Below, piece after piece: positions 23,290-34,156 of a DNA stretch of 64,000 bases. The DNA lies in assembly GCA_018340375.1 (NCBI GenBank), contig JAFFJZ010000020.1:248001-312000 (forward strand), read 5' to 3'. The notes under the pieces were generated by a model, which worked only from the letters and a program-made list of their open reading frames with translations, had not been told where the DNA came from and did not search any database. A program made the translations under genes and the position numbers. Origin of the DNA: Gonatopus flavifemur (Eukaryota > Arthropoda > Insecta > Hymenoptera > Dryinidae). Numbering within the stretch: position 1 is the stretch's first letter; each line of letters opens with the position of its first letter.

Positions 23290-24774
23290 ATTGAACTGGT
23301 TCTTTGATTGAAAAAAAAACAAAAAAAAATATCGAAGGGCCCGAGCCGAGAATTTCCCGGGGCGCCGGGTAAGTCAGTTCGATACTGATGACAATAGAAT
23401 TGTCGCTTGGAAAAGAAGAAGTGGTGAAACTTCTCGGTGAGTCAACCGCGTGGGCTTTAAACTCTTCCCGATCTTGCACAGAGTTAGCCGATCGTAAAAC
23501 ATATTGAGAAGAGAAAGACCGACGGATAGTTGGTTCTCTCTCGATTGTCCGAGCCGACTCGAAGTGAACCGACCGCTTCCGAATCACATGAATACGGGTT
23601 CCAATGTGTGCGTACACCCGGCTGGAATGGTGGGAACGAGGAATGGTCCGATGGAGAGGGTGAATCTACTCGGTCGACCAAATCCTGGCATCACTGCATG
23701 CTCATGTTCCAAAACCTCACTCTTTTACTCTGGGGTATCGGTTTTCTCTATGTTTCTGATGAATTGAAAAGAGTTACACTGATACTCTAGAGTACGAGGG
23801 CAAGGTTTTGGAACATGAGCCAAGTGTTTATTTCTTGGGGCGGCGCCCGTGGCGTTGCTTATACTAATGATTATAGATAAAACGAGTCTGATGGAACTTC
23901 ATTCGAAGAAAACCAAAGAAAAGGAGAGGAATGAATTTTTAATATGGGAGCACTTCATATTTCATAAAAAGGAAGTCACAACAAAGTGTATGACAATGGG
24001 ATGGGACAGAAATTAACGTTGATCGAATAAAGAAAAGTAGGAGTTCAAAGGGATGTTCGTATACCTGCTCGTGTCTGTGAGTGTGATATAATCGGCTCAC
24101 TACTTATTGAGATGAATCCAATTCTGAATTGCTGATGACTCGTTGCAAGCTGGTCCCAAAGGGCGGTGCAAAGGATGTCGTTGGTGCCGAGGAAGAGCCT
24201 GGCGGTATCGAAGGGAGCATGGTGGTGACGAGAGGGGGAAATTCCGCCGCGAATCACGCACAAAATTTGACTCAAGAATGTCTTCGATTGCGAAAATTCA
24301 TGATTGGATGAGTGCGGTAACTACTCGGCCTTCACACGAGATGCTTCGTGAAAATATATTAATGGCATGTTGATCTTACGCGATTTAACACACGGTACGA
24401 GATGTGAGATTTATCACAGTTCAAAATTCGTAATCCGCATTCCGCTAAATCGCTTGTGTAAAGGTACCATTTCATGGGGGCTTTCGCGTCAGCTCTTTTC
24501 TGACGCACCGAAGATATTTGACGTTCGCGTCAAAACGTTGAAAGTTGGATCTTATCAACTTCGATCGCTTATTCAACGTCAACGCACTTTGCATCAAGAC
24601 ATCAACCGACATCAGAACCAGGGGCATGCAACTGTGATGTAAAATGAAATTTAGTGTTTGCGTGCCCTCTAAGTGAATTCATTTTGGCGTGAACTAAAAA
24701 TCAATATGGCGGCTGCATATATACGCATACCCGGGCAATTTGAATGCAATACCTGAATAAAGATATTTATCAAA
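23290..24774. other. No confirmed gene; GC-rich stretch with splice-like signals
   Basis: GC-rich sequence around 23335-23480 includes GGCGCCGGGTAAGTCAG and CTTCTCGGTGAGTCAACC, both good 5' splice site matches on the plus strand. Open frames in several phases run from 23480 to 24640 but none shows a domain. A hairpin at 23699-23818 pairs GCTCATGTTCCAAAACCT with AGGTTTTGGAACATGAGC. This may be the 5' region of an unseen host transcript. Confidence 0.3.
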
Positions 24775-24872
24775 TAATGTATAATATTTTAAAATATGCA
24801 GAAAATATGATAGGCATATTATAATATTCCTATCATATTTTCTACATATTTCACAATATTATGTACTATTTG
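24775..24872. repeat. AT-rich hairpin
   Basis: AATAATGTATAATATTTTA and ATATGCAGAAAATATGATAG at the left pair with CTATCATATTTTCTACATAT and ACAATATTATGTACTATT at the right around AGGCATATTATAATATTC. The stem is about 45 bp, MITE-like; termini are uncertain. Confidence 0.55.
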
Positions 24873-25039
24873 GAGTAAAAAAATACTTTTGGCGTGGCAT
24901 CAGCCAAATCTGTGTGAACAACCTTTTCAAAATTGGTTCGAAATATGAGAATATCTTCTTTTACAGCGCTTTTCACGTCGTTTATATGCTCTCAAAAAAT
25001 ACCAGCACTGCAGGATTACCGTTTGAACGTACTCTGATC

Positions 25040-25172
25040 ATAATTTTTGTCATAATTTTTTATAATTTCTCATAGTCCCGATTCATGGAGACAATATGAG
25101 AAATTCTAATGTTCTTTCTCATATTTCTTTCATGAATTAGGACTGTGAGAAATTATGAGAAATTATGACGAA
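25040..25172. repeat. Hairpin built on TATGAGAAAT words
   Basis: TCATAATTTTTTATAATTTC with TCATAGTCCCGATTCATG pairs with CATGAATTAGGACTGTGA and GAAATTATGAGAAATTATGA. The stem is roughly 55 bp with a central AGAAATTCTAATG loop. No coding sequence. Confidence 0.5.
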
Positions 25173-25705
25173 AATTTTCTTCATGGTAATTGGAAACTTG
25201 TAATATTCAGCTTCAACAGATACCTATGTCCAAAACATATTATCCGTTGAGATGAGTTTTGAGTATTCGAAAAGTGTATACACAGGAAATCATCTTATTT
25301 TATCGGTTCCTCATTCTAGTTTTCACATACTTGCGTATACATTATACGAAGTGTACTGTATGATCCGTTTATATTATGCTGATTTGTTTATCGAATTGAT
25401 GGGAAATATTCTCGACAACATTATGATGTAACATATACACACATTGTACATTCCATATCATAATTATCATTTTATATTCTTGGAGATCCTTCATAAAAGG
25501 AAATGATAGAAACCCATTGGAATATAGGAAAAATGCGTAAAAAAATTATTCACAGCTCATTTGTTTCTACGCGATTCTTTATCCTTCCGCATTTGATTTT
25601 GATCATTTTTTTTCCAAGGATGAAACAAAATCGCTTTAATATGGTTCATTTGAAGGTTGATCAAGCTTGATTGGAAATAATATCATTAGAAATGCTTGTG
25701 CTGTA

Positions 25706-25970
25706 CACTGTTGGAAATTTCTGATTGAACTTCCATTACATGTACTGGAAGCAAAATTTCTATACGTAACTGAAAAATTCATTGAAATTTCAGTCACATC
25801 TTCATTAAATTTCAGTGACGAAAGTATATATCAGGGTGTGATCAAATATAGCAAAAATTTAAATTTCAATTACGTGTAAATGAATTCTCAGTTGAATTAC
25901 CAAGAATTGGAAATTTCATTTATAAATGTGCATGAAAAGTATATGAAATTTAAATACATTTCCAACAGTG
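25706..25970. mobile_element. MITE with CACTG...CAGTG termini
   Basis: The termini are CACTGTTGGAAATTT and ACATTTCCAACAGTG, both next to a TA dinucleotide (or GTA). Length is 265 bp with no convincing coding content. A diverged copy of its right half, ending CATTTTCAACAGTG, lies at about 40840-40953. CACTG ends recall CACTA-type elements such as the owner of the Tnp2 pseudogene at 1850-3548, but this link is only a suggestion. Confidence 0.6.
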
Positions 25971-26329
25971 TACATTATAAATGCATGAACACTTATTATA
26001 AGACATATGTATTATATAATAAAAGTATTGAAAGTCAATTTAAAATACAATGTAAAGTTTTTGAAATGATATAAGCAGATTATATTGTTGAATATATATA
26101 TATTCTATAGGATACGTACAAGAGATCAATATCATTTGAATTTTGAAGTTTGAAGAAATGAATTATTAAACGGTTATAGAACTTATACTCAAGATTTGTG
26201 CCTGCACAACTTCACTTCTTTTACATAAAAAATCTTCCTGCACGATGACTGAATTGCGTGGATGATGGAATTTTTGCATCGTATATGTAATAACCCGCTG
26301 TAGGGATCATATAGATATTTTTTTTAATT

Positions 26330-27130
26330 TTGATTAGGACGGGATACGAGTTCAGTTTTGAACTCATTGAATAATTCCCGTTCTGCGGGCAGAACCCCCG
26401 TCCCACCTATATTGACACTCACCCAACGACCAATCAGAGATTATCACCGCCTGAACCAATGAAACGAGCTCAACAGGCGGGCTCCAACGGAAAGGCACCG
26501 ACGGGGTTCCGTGTATCATTTTGCGAACCCACCCGTCGGTGAAGAAGAAGGAAAGGCCATCTTGGATTCTCACTCCTTATGTGACCGAGCCACGGTGACG
26601 TGTACAAAGAGTTTCGTTCGAGAGATTTGGAAGACGGTGAGTGTACGGTGCCACCGGGGCTTGAATCTGGATCAAAGATTGACATCCGCATCCGCCAAAT
26701 TATTGTTCCGGAGTGAGAGTGCCAGTGTGGTGGATTTTTTCGGTGAAGTATCGGGTCAAAGTTCTCCTTCTCGTGGCATCCTCCACATGCTCCCTCGTTT
26801 GAATTTCCCTTCGCCCGTAGTGTTTGTTCCCTAGAATCACCCCCTCGTCCGGTTTAGCCCATCCTCGTGTACTATTTTATGGTCGTGGTTTCCCTGAGTC
26901 CTCCCTTTGCTTGATTAATGTGAACGGCTTTGTCCGTGTAGAGTTGTCCCTCGCGGTCGTGCCCTCCGTATTTTCTCGTTTCCCTGTGTTCCCTTGACTT
27001 CTTCTACAAGTTCAATCACTATTGTATCGCCTTCTCCCACGACCAGGTCGTGTAATTTGTATGAAATTATCAAAATATATGTATACGTGGTAACACGTGT
27101 TTAACCTCAATTCGAGATTTCACATTTTTG
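26330..27130 (+). promoter_or_regulatory. Promoter-like GC-rich region with possible 5' exon
   Basis: The stretch has CCAATCAG and ACCAATGAAACG (CAAT-box-like words) at 26430-26465, then ~150 bp of mixed GC-rich sequence and AAGACGGTGAGTGT, a strong plus-strand 5' splice site at about 26637. Pyrimidine-rich sequence follows to 27030. No open frame shows a domain. A transcription start and non-coding first exon is a reasonable but unproven reading. Confidence 0.3.
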
Positions 27131-27536
27131 TTAATTGAATTCAACCCACCCCCTCTCCCTGAGCTTCCCGTTATCCCTTAACCCCTTCATAATCATCGTG
27201 GACATATTACTGGTTCTCCTTCAATATATTTCAGGTGCCGCTGTTGGTGATAAATATCCACGACGGGTGTCGTGGAGGCGCTCAACACCTTATGCGCCTT
27301 TGTGTATGGGTTCAGGAGATACCCATCACAAAATTCATTCACGTCTCTTTCTCACACAATGCACTCCACTATCTCTCTCTGCCGAGAACTTTTTGGATGG
27401 TGCTCATTCCAGTATAATATAGAGTTCAATGATATCTGCCAATGCAGCACCCTTGGTTCTCACTGATGTTTTTGGTAGTATGTAAAGTATCCGACCGTTG
27501 GTACAGCCCACTAGGCTGGAATGGGTTGGTTGGGGG
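27131..27536. other. No confirmed gene
   Basis: A possible 3' splice site (AATATATTTCAG before GTGCCGCTG at 27234) opens a stretch that is open in several frames to about 27420. The translations (for example VPLLVINIHDGCRGGAQHL) match nothing I recognise. Confidence 0.25.
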
Positions 27537-27683
27537 CAGTGATGCCAGTATTCCCTAGAAAAATCTTCAGATTTTTTGGCATTGGTCATTTCTTTCCAAA
27601 TTGAAAATATGATTGGCCGGTTGTATAAGAAATAACCAATCATCAGATGCTGAAGATTTTTCTAGGGAATACTGGCAACGCTG
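27537..27683. mobile_element. hAT-like MITE, family A, copy 2, perfect 8-bp target duplication
   Basis: The termini are CAGTGATGCCAGTATTCCCT and AGGGAATACTGGCAACGCTG. Exact 8-bp direct duplications GTTGGGGG flank it (27529-27536 and 27684-27691). Inner sequence carries the ATTGGTCATTTCTTTCCAA-type arm shared with the copy at 23143-23289. It is 147 bp and non-coding. Confidence 0.9.
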
Positions 27684-27819
27684 GTTGGGGGTATTGGACC
27701 ACATTCGGGCTAACGCGACGCTGATTGAAAGAACATCCATTCGCTGTTTTTACCTTTGTCATACATCGAGATCAAAAGAAACTTGCCGAAACTGGCTTCA
27801 TATGTATTATGCTCTAGGG

Positions 27820-27995
27820 GTGAGATATATACCAATCGATTCAGAATCTCCTGAAACGAAAAATGAATCGGTTGAGCGGGGTTTTTTTCGACCGCGACTG
27901 ATACATTTCACCAAGTGCCGATTCGAGTCGATTAACATTGTTGGAAAATTTGTTCTTGTGAGGTATAAACCAATCGATTCAAAATCTTCAAAAAT
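27820..27995. repeat. Two units of the ~140-bp repeat family, reverse orientation
   Basis: ATACCAATCGATTCAGAATC (about 27828) and AAACCAATCGATTCAAAATC (about 27965) are spaced ~137 bp and preceded by GTGAGRTATA. They are the reverse complement of the tandem repeat units at 4660-5010. Confidence 0.6.
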
Positions 27996-28161
27996 TTGAA
28001 AAATTCCAATTTTTCTCTTCGAATGTGATTTAAGAAAGATGTATGGAATTGTGGAGAAAATTCGTTTTGATAGTCAGAAATACAACATTTTTCATGCAGA
28101 AACATGATGAGAAAATTCGATTCATCTTTTCAAATGTGATTAAAGGAAATTCTATGAATTT

Positions 28162-28377
28162 CAGGGGTATGCGAGTAGTAATTTTTCCGAGTCGAGTCAA
28201 GTAATTGAAGTTTCGATCCAAGTCGAGCCGAGTACTCTAAATTCATCGAGTACTCGAAAATTTTCAGAGTACCTGGCGGATAACGATCCCTTATGTTGTC
28301 TAAGAATATTTTACTCTTCACAAATGATGATTTAGGATAATTCTGAAAAACTTGACGAACTACTCGAAGACTTTCGA
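28162..28377. mobile_element. Truncated copy of the MITE seen at 406-733
   Basis: It starts AGGGGTATGCGAGTAGTAAT and shares TTTTCCGAGTCGAGTC, ATCGAGTACTCGAAAATTTT and GGCGGATAACGATCCCTTAT-like blocks with 406-733. It ends at CTCGAAGACTTTCGATAA, where the repeat at 28381 begins, and the right terminus is missing. The base pairs before it read ATGAATTT, close to the ATGAATTC at the other copy. Confidence 0.7.
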
Positions 28378-28930
28378 TAAGCCGTTTTCCAACTTAGCGA
28401 ATGGTGTTAAGAGGAAACCAGTGCATAGGTGACTCGAAATGGTGGCATATTTTTCGCACCAGAATACTCGTAGCTGAATGCATACAAGAGTCTGAAACTT
28501 TCAGGAATGAATCTTCGAAGGTTTATCTAGGTCTGTCAATAGCCGGATTTTCAAATTTCGGAAAATGGCAGAAAAAATTTTTTCGCGTTTTTTTTAAATT
28601 CGAAAATCCGGCCATTTACAGACCTAGATAAACCTTCGAAGATTCATTCCTGAAAGTTTCAAACTTTTTTATGCATCCAGCTACGAGTATTTTGATGCGA
28701 AAAAATATACCACCAGATGGAGCCACCTATGCGCTGGTTTCCTCTTAAGCCCAAGTATGCAGCACACAGTGCCTTTGAATGATTCGGACTTGAAAAAAAA
28801 TCTAAAAATACTTATATCTCCCAAACGAAGCGTCGAGAAAATTTTTTTCAAACGGGAAATTATTGCATTTTGGCTGCAGATTATACCTGTGAAATCCGGT
28901 CCGCGAATTCTGGGACATCCTGTATATGAT
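28378..28930 (+). repeat. Unclassified dispersed repeat, copy 2, with nested MITE
   Basis: Sequence from GCCGTTTTCCAACTTAGCGA to GGGACATCCTGTATA matches 10908-11365. A 334-bp MITE sits inside it (28411-28744). The copy starts exactly where a hAT-like MITE ends, so it probably inserted into that MITE. Confidence 0.6.
28411..28744. mobile_element. piggyBac-type MITE with TTAA duplication and known empty site
   Basis: The termini are GAGGAAACCAGTGCATAGGT and GCGCTGGTTTCCTC, flanked on both sides by TTAA (28407-28410 and 28745-28748), the target used by piggyBac transposases. The arms are ~150 bp and pair almost throughout (for example AACCTTCGAAGATTCATTCC). The paralogous repeat at 10931-10937 has GTAAAGCC at the same position and no insert, giving an empty-site control. 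Confidence 0.9.
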
Positions 28931-29831
28931 GATAATACATTATCTATAAAGTTATGTTACATTAGGTCGGATTTCAAATGAATATTTCTCAACTGTTAAT
29001 TCAATTCAATTCCTTTTCTTTCAGTGCAGTACAGTCATAACCAGCAATTTCTAACGTCATTTCTTTTTCGAAACCAGTCACATGGTTTCATGAATACCTT
29101 TTCTGTTTGAAAAATTCCATCTTCAGCCGTACATTTTGTTTCTTGCAGGACCTTATGCTCCAAATTTCTATTGATGTGATAAAATAAATCATACTTATGA
29201 AAAAAATGATTACTGTTATAGGAAGGAGTTTTTTTGAATTCTGTAAATTGAAATCTCAATGAACCTGCTCACACAGGACGCCGGCCCTAATGTATATTGG
29301 ATTATTTATGAACTTTTGGTATTCAAATGACGTTCTCAAAGTATTTTCAAGAGTTTATTATGAATTCTTTCAACACAGTTACACAAAGTTACCCCGTTCT
29401 GTCACGAAGTAATCAACCTCGGTTCACGGTATTGTGTAATTTGACATAATCAATACTTTTTTTTTACAGGGTAGATCAGTTACACGATTTTTGTTGCCAC
29501 ATTTCCTACATTTGGTTTCAGCTCCCCTGCTACCTACGGTCGGGTCCTTTCCATACTACCCATGGGTGTTATGAAAAAATTATTATTATTTCCGTGCAAA
29601 GATACTTTCTTATTATACATACCAACCAGAATGGACAATAAATTTTTTTATGTCTTTCAGCACTATTTCTAATTTGAACCCGAAAAACGGAGTTGTGCCT
29701 GAAAAAGCAGGCAACGGTGGGTTGATCATTTTCAAATGGTGAATAACGCAAAGTAATCTATTTCTGACCGTGCTACTGCATCCGACCACTTTATAATTCA
29801 GAAATACATAATAAATCGTGTTTTTTTACAG
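28931..29831. other. No confirmed gene; likely intron of the downstream exon
   Basis: No recognisable coding exon is seen. It precedes the spliced exon at 29832 and could be intron or upstream part of the same Harbinger-associated gene. Translations at 29560-29760 are interrupted by stops. Confidence 0.3.
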
Positions 29832-30055
29832 TCACAAAATCTTCCTCCGCGCTTGATGAAATTGCAGATGCAATAAGTGGAAAAAGTGAGATTTCAATTA
29901 TGTTGCCGCCACCACCACCAGGAATGAATGAAATCCAAGCTTTCACAACGATGATTGGAAAAAAATTAGAGAATTTTGATACACGTGAGAGGAACGATTT
30001 CATGTTCCAAATTCATCGACTATTACATGAACATGATATGAGAAACATGTTTTGA
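29832..30055 (+). CDS. Last exon of a BESS-like protein, probable Harbinger accessory gene
   Basis: A 3' splice site (TTTTTTTACAG) is followed by an open exon of about 74 codons ending ATGTTTTGA. It encodes ALDEIADAISGKSEISIML, a run of five prolines, then NEIQAFTTMIGKKLENFDTR and IHRLLHEHD. The last ~35 residues resemble a BESS motif, a short protein-interaction helix pair found at the C-terminus of MADF-domain proteins. PIF/Harbinger elements carry such a Myb/MADF protein beside the nuclease, and a Harbinger nuclease lies 4.4 kb away facing it (34460-35508). Upstream exons, including the MADF part, were not found. It could instead be a host MADF-BESS gene fragment. Confidence 0.5.
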
Positions 30056-30131
30056 TTTCATATGTATATATTTGTTTTATAACTCCTCACATAATTGCTA
30101 ATAATGAGCTATGCTGAGCGTTTAGGATTAA

Positions 30132-30240
30132 GGGAATGTCGGAGCCCCCACGGTTACTAGATCTCTCCCCCCACTTCACTCGAAAACGCCTGACTAAAGT
30201 GGGGGAGAGATCTAGTAACTCTGGGCACTTCGACATTCCC
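30132..30240. mobile_element. Short MITE flanked by TTAA
   Basis: The termini GGGAATGTCGGAGCCC and CACTTCGACATTCCC are flanked by TTAA on both sides (30128-30131 and 30241-30244). The arms also pair through GTTACTAGATCTCTCCCCC. The 109-bp element is almost wholly palindromic. TTAA flanks suggest mobilisation by a piggyBac-type transposase, although TTAA is itself palindromic. Confidence 0.7.
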
Positions 30241-30280
30241 TTAAAAAAATGTGTTTCGGTTCAGTATGTAACCAACGATG

Positions 30281-31335
30281 AACCACAAAAAGTGTAGCAA
30301 ACCAAAATTTTTTCGGAATCCGTATTACTTCAATGCGCTGTGATAAAAAACGTCGAAAGTTTATTTTTATTCATAATCATTTTTTATTTTTGGTTGATGC
30401 ATTTAACATTTTATAATTGTTTTTGTTTCTAAGTTACGCATAATCATGCAGGCTACGTTCGCCTTTATTTACTGCGGGAAAACGTTCTGTATTCAATTCT
30501 TGTATTCAAGCAGAAGATTCATTTCTTAAAATTTCTGTACGCTTCAAGATGGATTGCTATTCAAATTCATGTTATTTCTGAAAGTAATATATAATATCAG
30601 TTTGTACTAAAAAGTTTACTATATATTCTAAGTAGGAAAAAAGCAGACTTGGGTCGTTCACAAAACATAATATATATAAATATTCAGTTTTTTATATTTG
30701 TTTTCCACAAAAGTATTCACGTTATTCTCATCTTTGCTTGATAGAAATTTAACATACAGTTGTGTAGTTTTATGTTTCATCAATATCTATCAATTTTATT
30801 TTTAAACTTTTAATATAGCTGTTCCGTTGTAAACTTGTTCATGTAATTATTTATCAACCACAATAAAGTGTAATAAACCAAGGTGTTACTGAAATCTATA
30901 TTATGTAAATGGGCTGTCATAAAAAACATTAAAAATCCATTTTCGTTGGAAATGATTCTTGTATCTTTGTTTTATGTGTTTACCATTCCATAATTGTTGC
31001 TGTTTTTCGAACCTCAATTGATCATAATCGTGCACGCCTATCGTCTGCCTACATTTAGTGCGATGGAACGTTCTCTTTTCAATGATTACATTCAAATGAA
31101 AGACCATGTATTTCTTGATATTTTTGTAGCATCCTGTTAATACAATCGAACACATGAAAATAAATTTCTATTCATAATAATATTATTTTTAAATAAATTA
31201 TATAACATCATCTGTACTTTATAATTTATCACACATTCCAAGTACGCAGAAAGCAGATCTTTTCTCGGTTACAAATATCATAAAAATATTCAACTGTTCA
31301 TGATATTTATCTACAAAAAAAAAATACTAACCACA
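30281..31335. repeat. Diverged direct duplication, period ~575 bp
   Basis: Unit 1 starts AACCACAAAAAGTGTAGCAA (30281) and unit 2 AACCACAATAAAGTGTAATA (30856). Shared landmarks in order are GCTGTGATAAAAAACGTC/GCTGTCATAAAAAACATT, ATTTAACATTTTATAATTGT/GTTTACCATTCCATAATTGT, ACGTTCTGTATTCAA/ACGTTCTCTTTTCAA and a closing AATATTCA poly-A part. No ORF is conserved between units. It lies just downstream of the BESS-like exon. Confidence 0.65.
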
Positions 31336-32774
31336 TTCTCCCTGTTGGAAATCGACGTCCGATGAAAGCGGGTACTGATACGAGTATACGTAAAAATGTT
31401 CCAATCTCCATAAGGTAAAAGCATCAGTCTTCGACACTATTAGAACAATTTTTCATTGAATTTTGGATTGCTAAGAGGAATATGTATGTATTCCTCATCT
31501 TACGTATACCATTCCACTCTTCAAAGGATACTGAATAAGTATAGTTATGATAGAAATTTTGAATCATCAACTGTTCTGATTACACACATCTCAATTTCAC
31601 CAAAAATATGCACCGGTGTTAAACATCTACGAAAACTGCTTGATCTAGTCATTGACACCCCAGTGTTTGACATTCAAAATTCAAGTTATAAATAGGTATA
31701 AAAACAAATGCAACTTGTATTCCTTCAGGTAGATTGTGAAATTTTTCACTTTTGAAATAGTCTTAGAACAAGAATGGAATTATCGTTTTGATAATATTTC
31801 TGGTAAAATTGAAATTTCCAGATTTCTTGAAATAAAAAAAACAACAAACAAACAAGAATACAGTGAACCATATAAAATCGTTACCTGTTGTGGAAGAGTT
31901 TGTAATGAATCAAAATACTGTAGGAATATCGAATTGAACCTTTATTTGGAGAAAACAACATTCAAAATCAGCGATACATTTTTATTCATCATCAAGTTTT
32001 CACTTCAATGAAACTCATAATTTCTTCGCTTTTACGGAACATCCGATTTTTTTAAATCAAATATTAAACAGCTGAAAAAGGGGAATATCAGGCAAGTACC
32101 TATTGTTTGTCTAACTTTGAAATCATGAAAAACAAAAAATATTTCAGCTTACGATTTTTGAAAATGCAATCAAACAATAAAATTACAAACTCTTCAGTAT
32201 AAATTTTTCGTAGTCCCTGCTATAAATGACCCGAGTTCCACACTGCACTTTTTTTAGCTAATATCCACACTGTAACAAGAATGAACCAATATCTGACATA
32301 CACTCTTTTCTAGTTGCCTTTATGTGTCAAACACTGGAACAAAAACCTAAATGCAATGGAGACGAATTCCAGTATATATTTCACACTAGTCTGCATACAT
32401 TTTTCAACTCCCCACAATGATTCTCCTGAAACATGTGCCTGCACTAGTGTTTGACACCTAATGTTAATGACTGAAAACATGCGAATTTTTAGTACCAATG
32501 ATTGACATCCCCCTCCCTAACTCGCAATGTCACGATTTTTAGGTCAGGACTTTCAATCAAAAACCATCTATCATGCATACGCATTAACTTAGAATAAAAC
32601 TAACCAAATACCTCCACTCAATTTCGCTTGATAAAATTAATCAAATTGACTAATCCTTAATATTTGATTTAGAAATCGTCATGAAAATCCTTACGTACAA
32701 ACTTCACTTGATATGACACACAAATGATTACTGGGGAAACATGTAACTTACCGTTATATAATTTCATGTTTTAT
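31336..32774. other. No gene; scattered GTGTTTGACA words
   Basis: GTGTTTGACA or its complement occurs at about 31664, 32325 and 32443, and CATTGACACCCC or similar nearby. These could be degraded inverted ends of an unrecognised element. Open frames of 60-90 codons show no domain. Confidence 0.3.
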
Positions 32775-34156
32775 AATTGATTATTCAAGCGTGGTGGACG
32801 GAACGACCAGATCCCCAGTGATAGTTTCAAATACGGTGAAGATATTATAGAAGTTGTCCTTCAACACACATACTTGGGTGTTATTTTTGCGAACTCAGCC
32901 TGAGGCTTACAAGCCTCCAAGGCATTTGTTCCTAAAGCAAAAATAGCTTCTGGAACCGCACTCAATTTTTGCACAGACCAAATCTGATTGCTGGTGGGGG
33001 AAAGTGGAAATATTCAATAGCCTAGTAGAATCAGTTCCATTATACAACAACTGCATTTGGGGGTTATCTTCTTACACTGATACAATAGAAACCGTCCAAC
33101 TGGACTACTTGAAAAAAAATTATTCCATCTAGCAAAAAGCACCCCAAACCATGTGGTCAGGGCTGAGGCTGGTATATGTAGAATTAATTTTGAAATATTA
33201 CAACGAGCATACGATTGTATTGTAAACATAATGGACAGTGCCGTCTTTGAGCATAGGTGAGGTAGGCTCGGACCTAGGGCCCCAGGCTGATAGGGGCCCC
33301 CAACTCTTTGGACTACCATTTTTTTTTAATTTTACAAAAAAAGGAATTCTTTGAAAGGTAAAATAATAAAAGAAGTAAAGAATGATACGAATTTTTTCTA
33401 TTCACAAATAATTTTATTTTTTACTTTTTTAAGAGAAAAGTCAGTTATCACTGCTTCAACATCAATACAATCCAGTACATTAGATTTAATAAACATTAAT
33501 GACAAACTATTTAATCTTTGTTCTGTCATTGTACTGCGAAGGTCATTCAATAAAAATTTCCAAAAAAGAAATTTATATATATATATAAGCAAAAAGATTT
33601 CCTTACATGGGCCCCAAGCATTCCGGGCCTAGGGCCCCTTGACTATGAAAGACGGCCCTGATGATGGAAATGCACGATAATAGGTTGTCAAAAATCTGTT
33701 TGGATAGGTTGCGCGAGTTAAATCAAGATAATGTTGAACAAAAAATAAAATACAACTGGTTCAGCCAATTCAATAGATTATTAGGCAATGGATTCAATAA
33801 AGAGCTCTTAAGGAATTTCGACAGTTTTCATTGGAAAACAACCGCAACAGAATTTTCGATAGCATTCTAAAAAGTCTGAGAGAGGAAGATCTGAAAAGTG
33901 TAAACGATTCGTTCTTTCTCCAGCATACGTTGGCGCGTTTCAACTCAGAAGTACGTTACATCCATATCAGGATGCCAATAAAATTGCTAAGGGTAATGGC
34001 CCAATTAAGACTTGCGGGTAAACATGAAAGTAGGATAGTTATTGAGGGAACTTTACATAAAATTTACCCAGCCGCTTTCTGCTCGATTTGTAACTTGAAC
34101 GGGAACGAGACACGATTGGCCACCTATTATCAAGTTTTCCGACATATTCCCCCATA
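32775..34156 (+). pseudogene. Non-LTR retrotransposon (Jockey/R1-like) 3' fragment, split by a MITE
   Basis: The translation reads through TYLGVIFANS, a typical post-palm block of reverse transcriptases, then SLVESVPLYNNCIWGL and STPNHVVRAEAGICRI, typical of the region following the RT of R1/Jockey-type LINEs. After the MITE at 33236-33660 the same protein resumes as MEMHDNRLSKICLDRLRELN. It ends with a Cys-rich CSICNLNGNE motif near 34090, possibly a zinc knuckle. Several frameshifts are present; endonuclease and RT core are missing. Removing the MITE and one target copy keeps the frame (NIMEMHDN). Confidence 0.65.
33236..33660. mobile_element. hAT-type MITE inside the LINE
   Basis: The termini are CAGTGCCGTCTTTGAGCATA and TATGAAAGACGGCCCTG, followed inward by GGACCTAGGGCCCC/GGGCCTAGGGCCCC. 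The 8-bp flanks ATAATGGA (33228-33235) and ATGATGGA (33661-33668) differ at one base. The interior (425 bp in all) is AT-rich and non-coding. Confidence 0.85.

Noticed and set aside
31456..32011. Two ORFs of 79 and 91 codons
   Set aside because: Low-complexity Lys/Ile/Phe-rich translations without motifs; typical of chance frames in AT-rich DNA.
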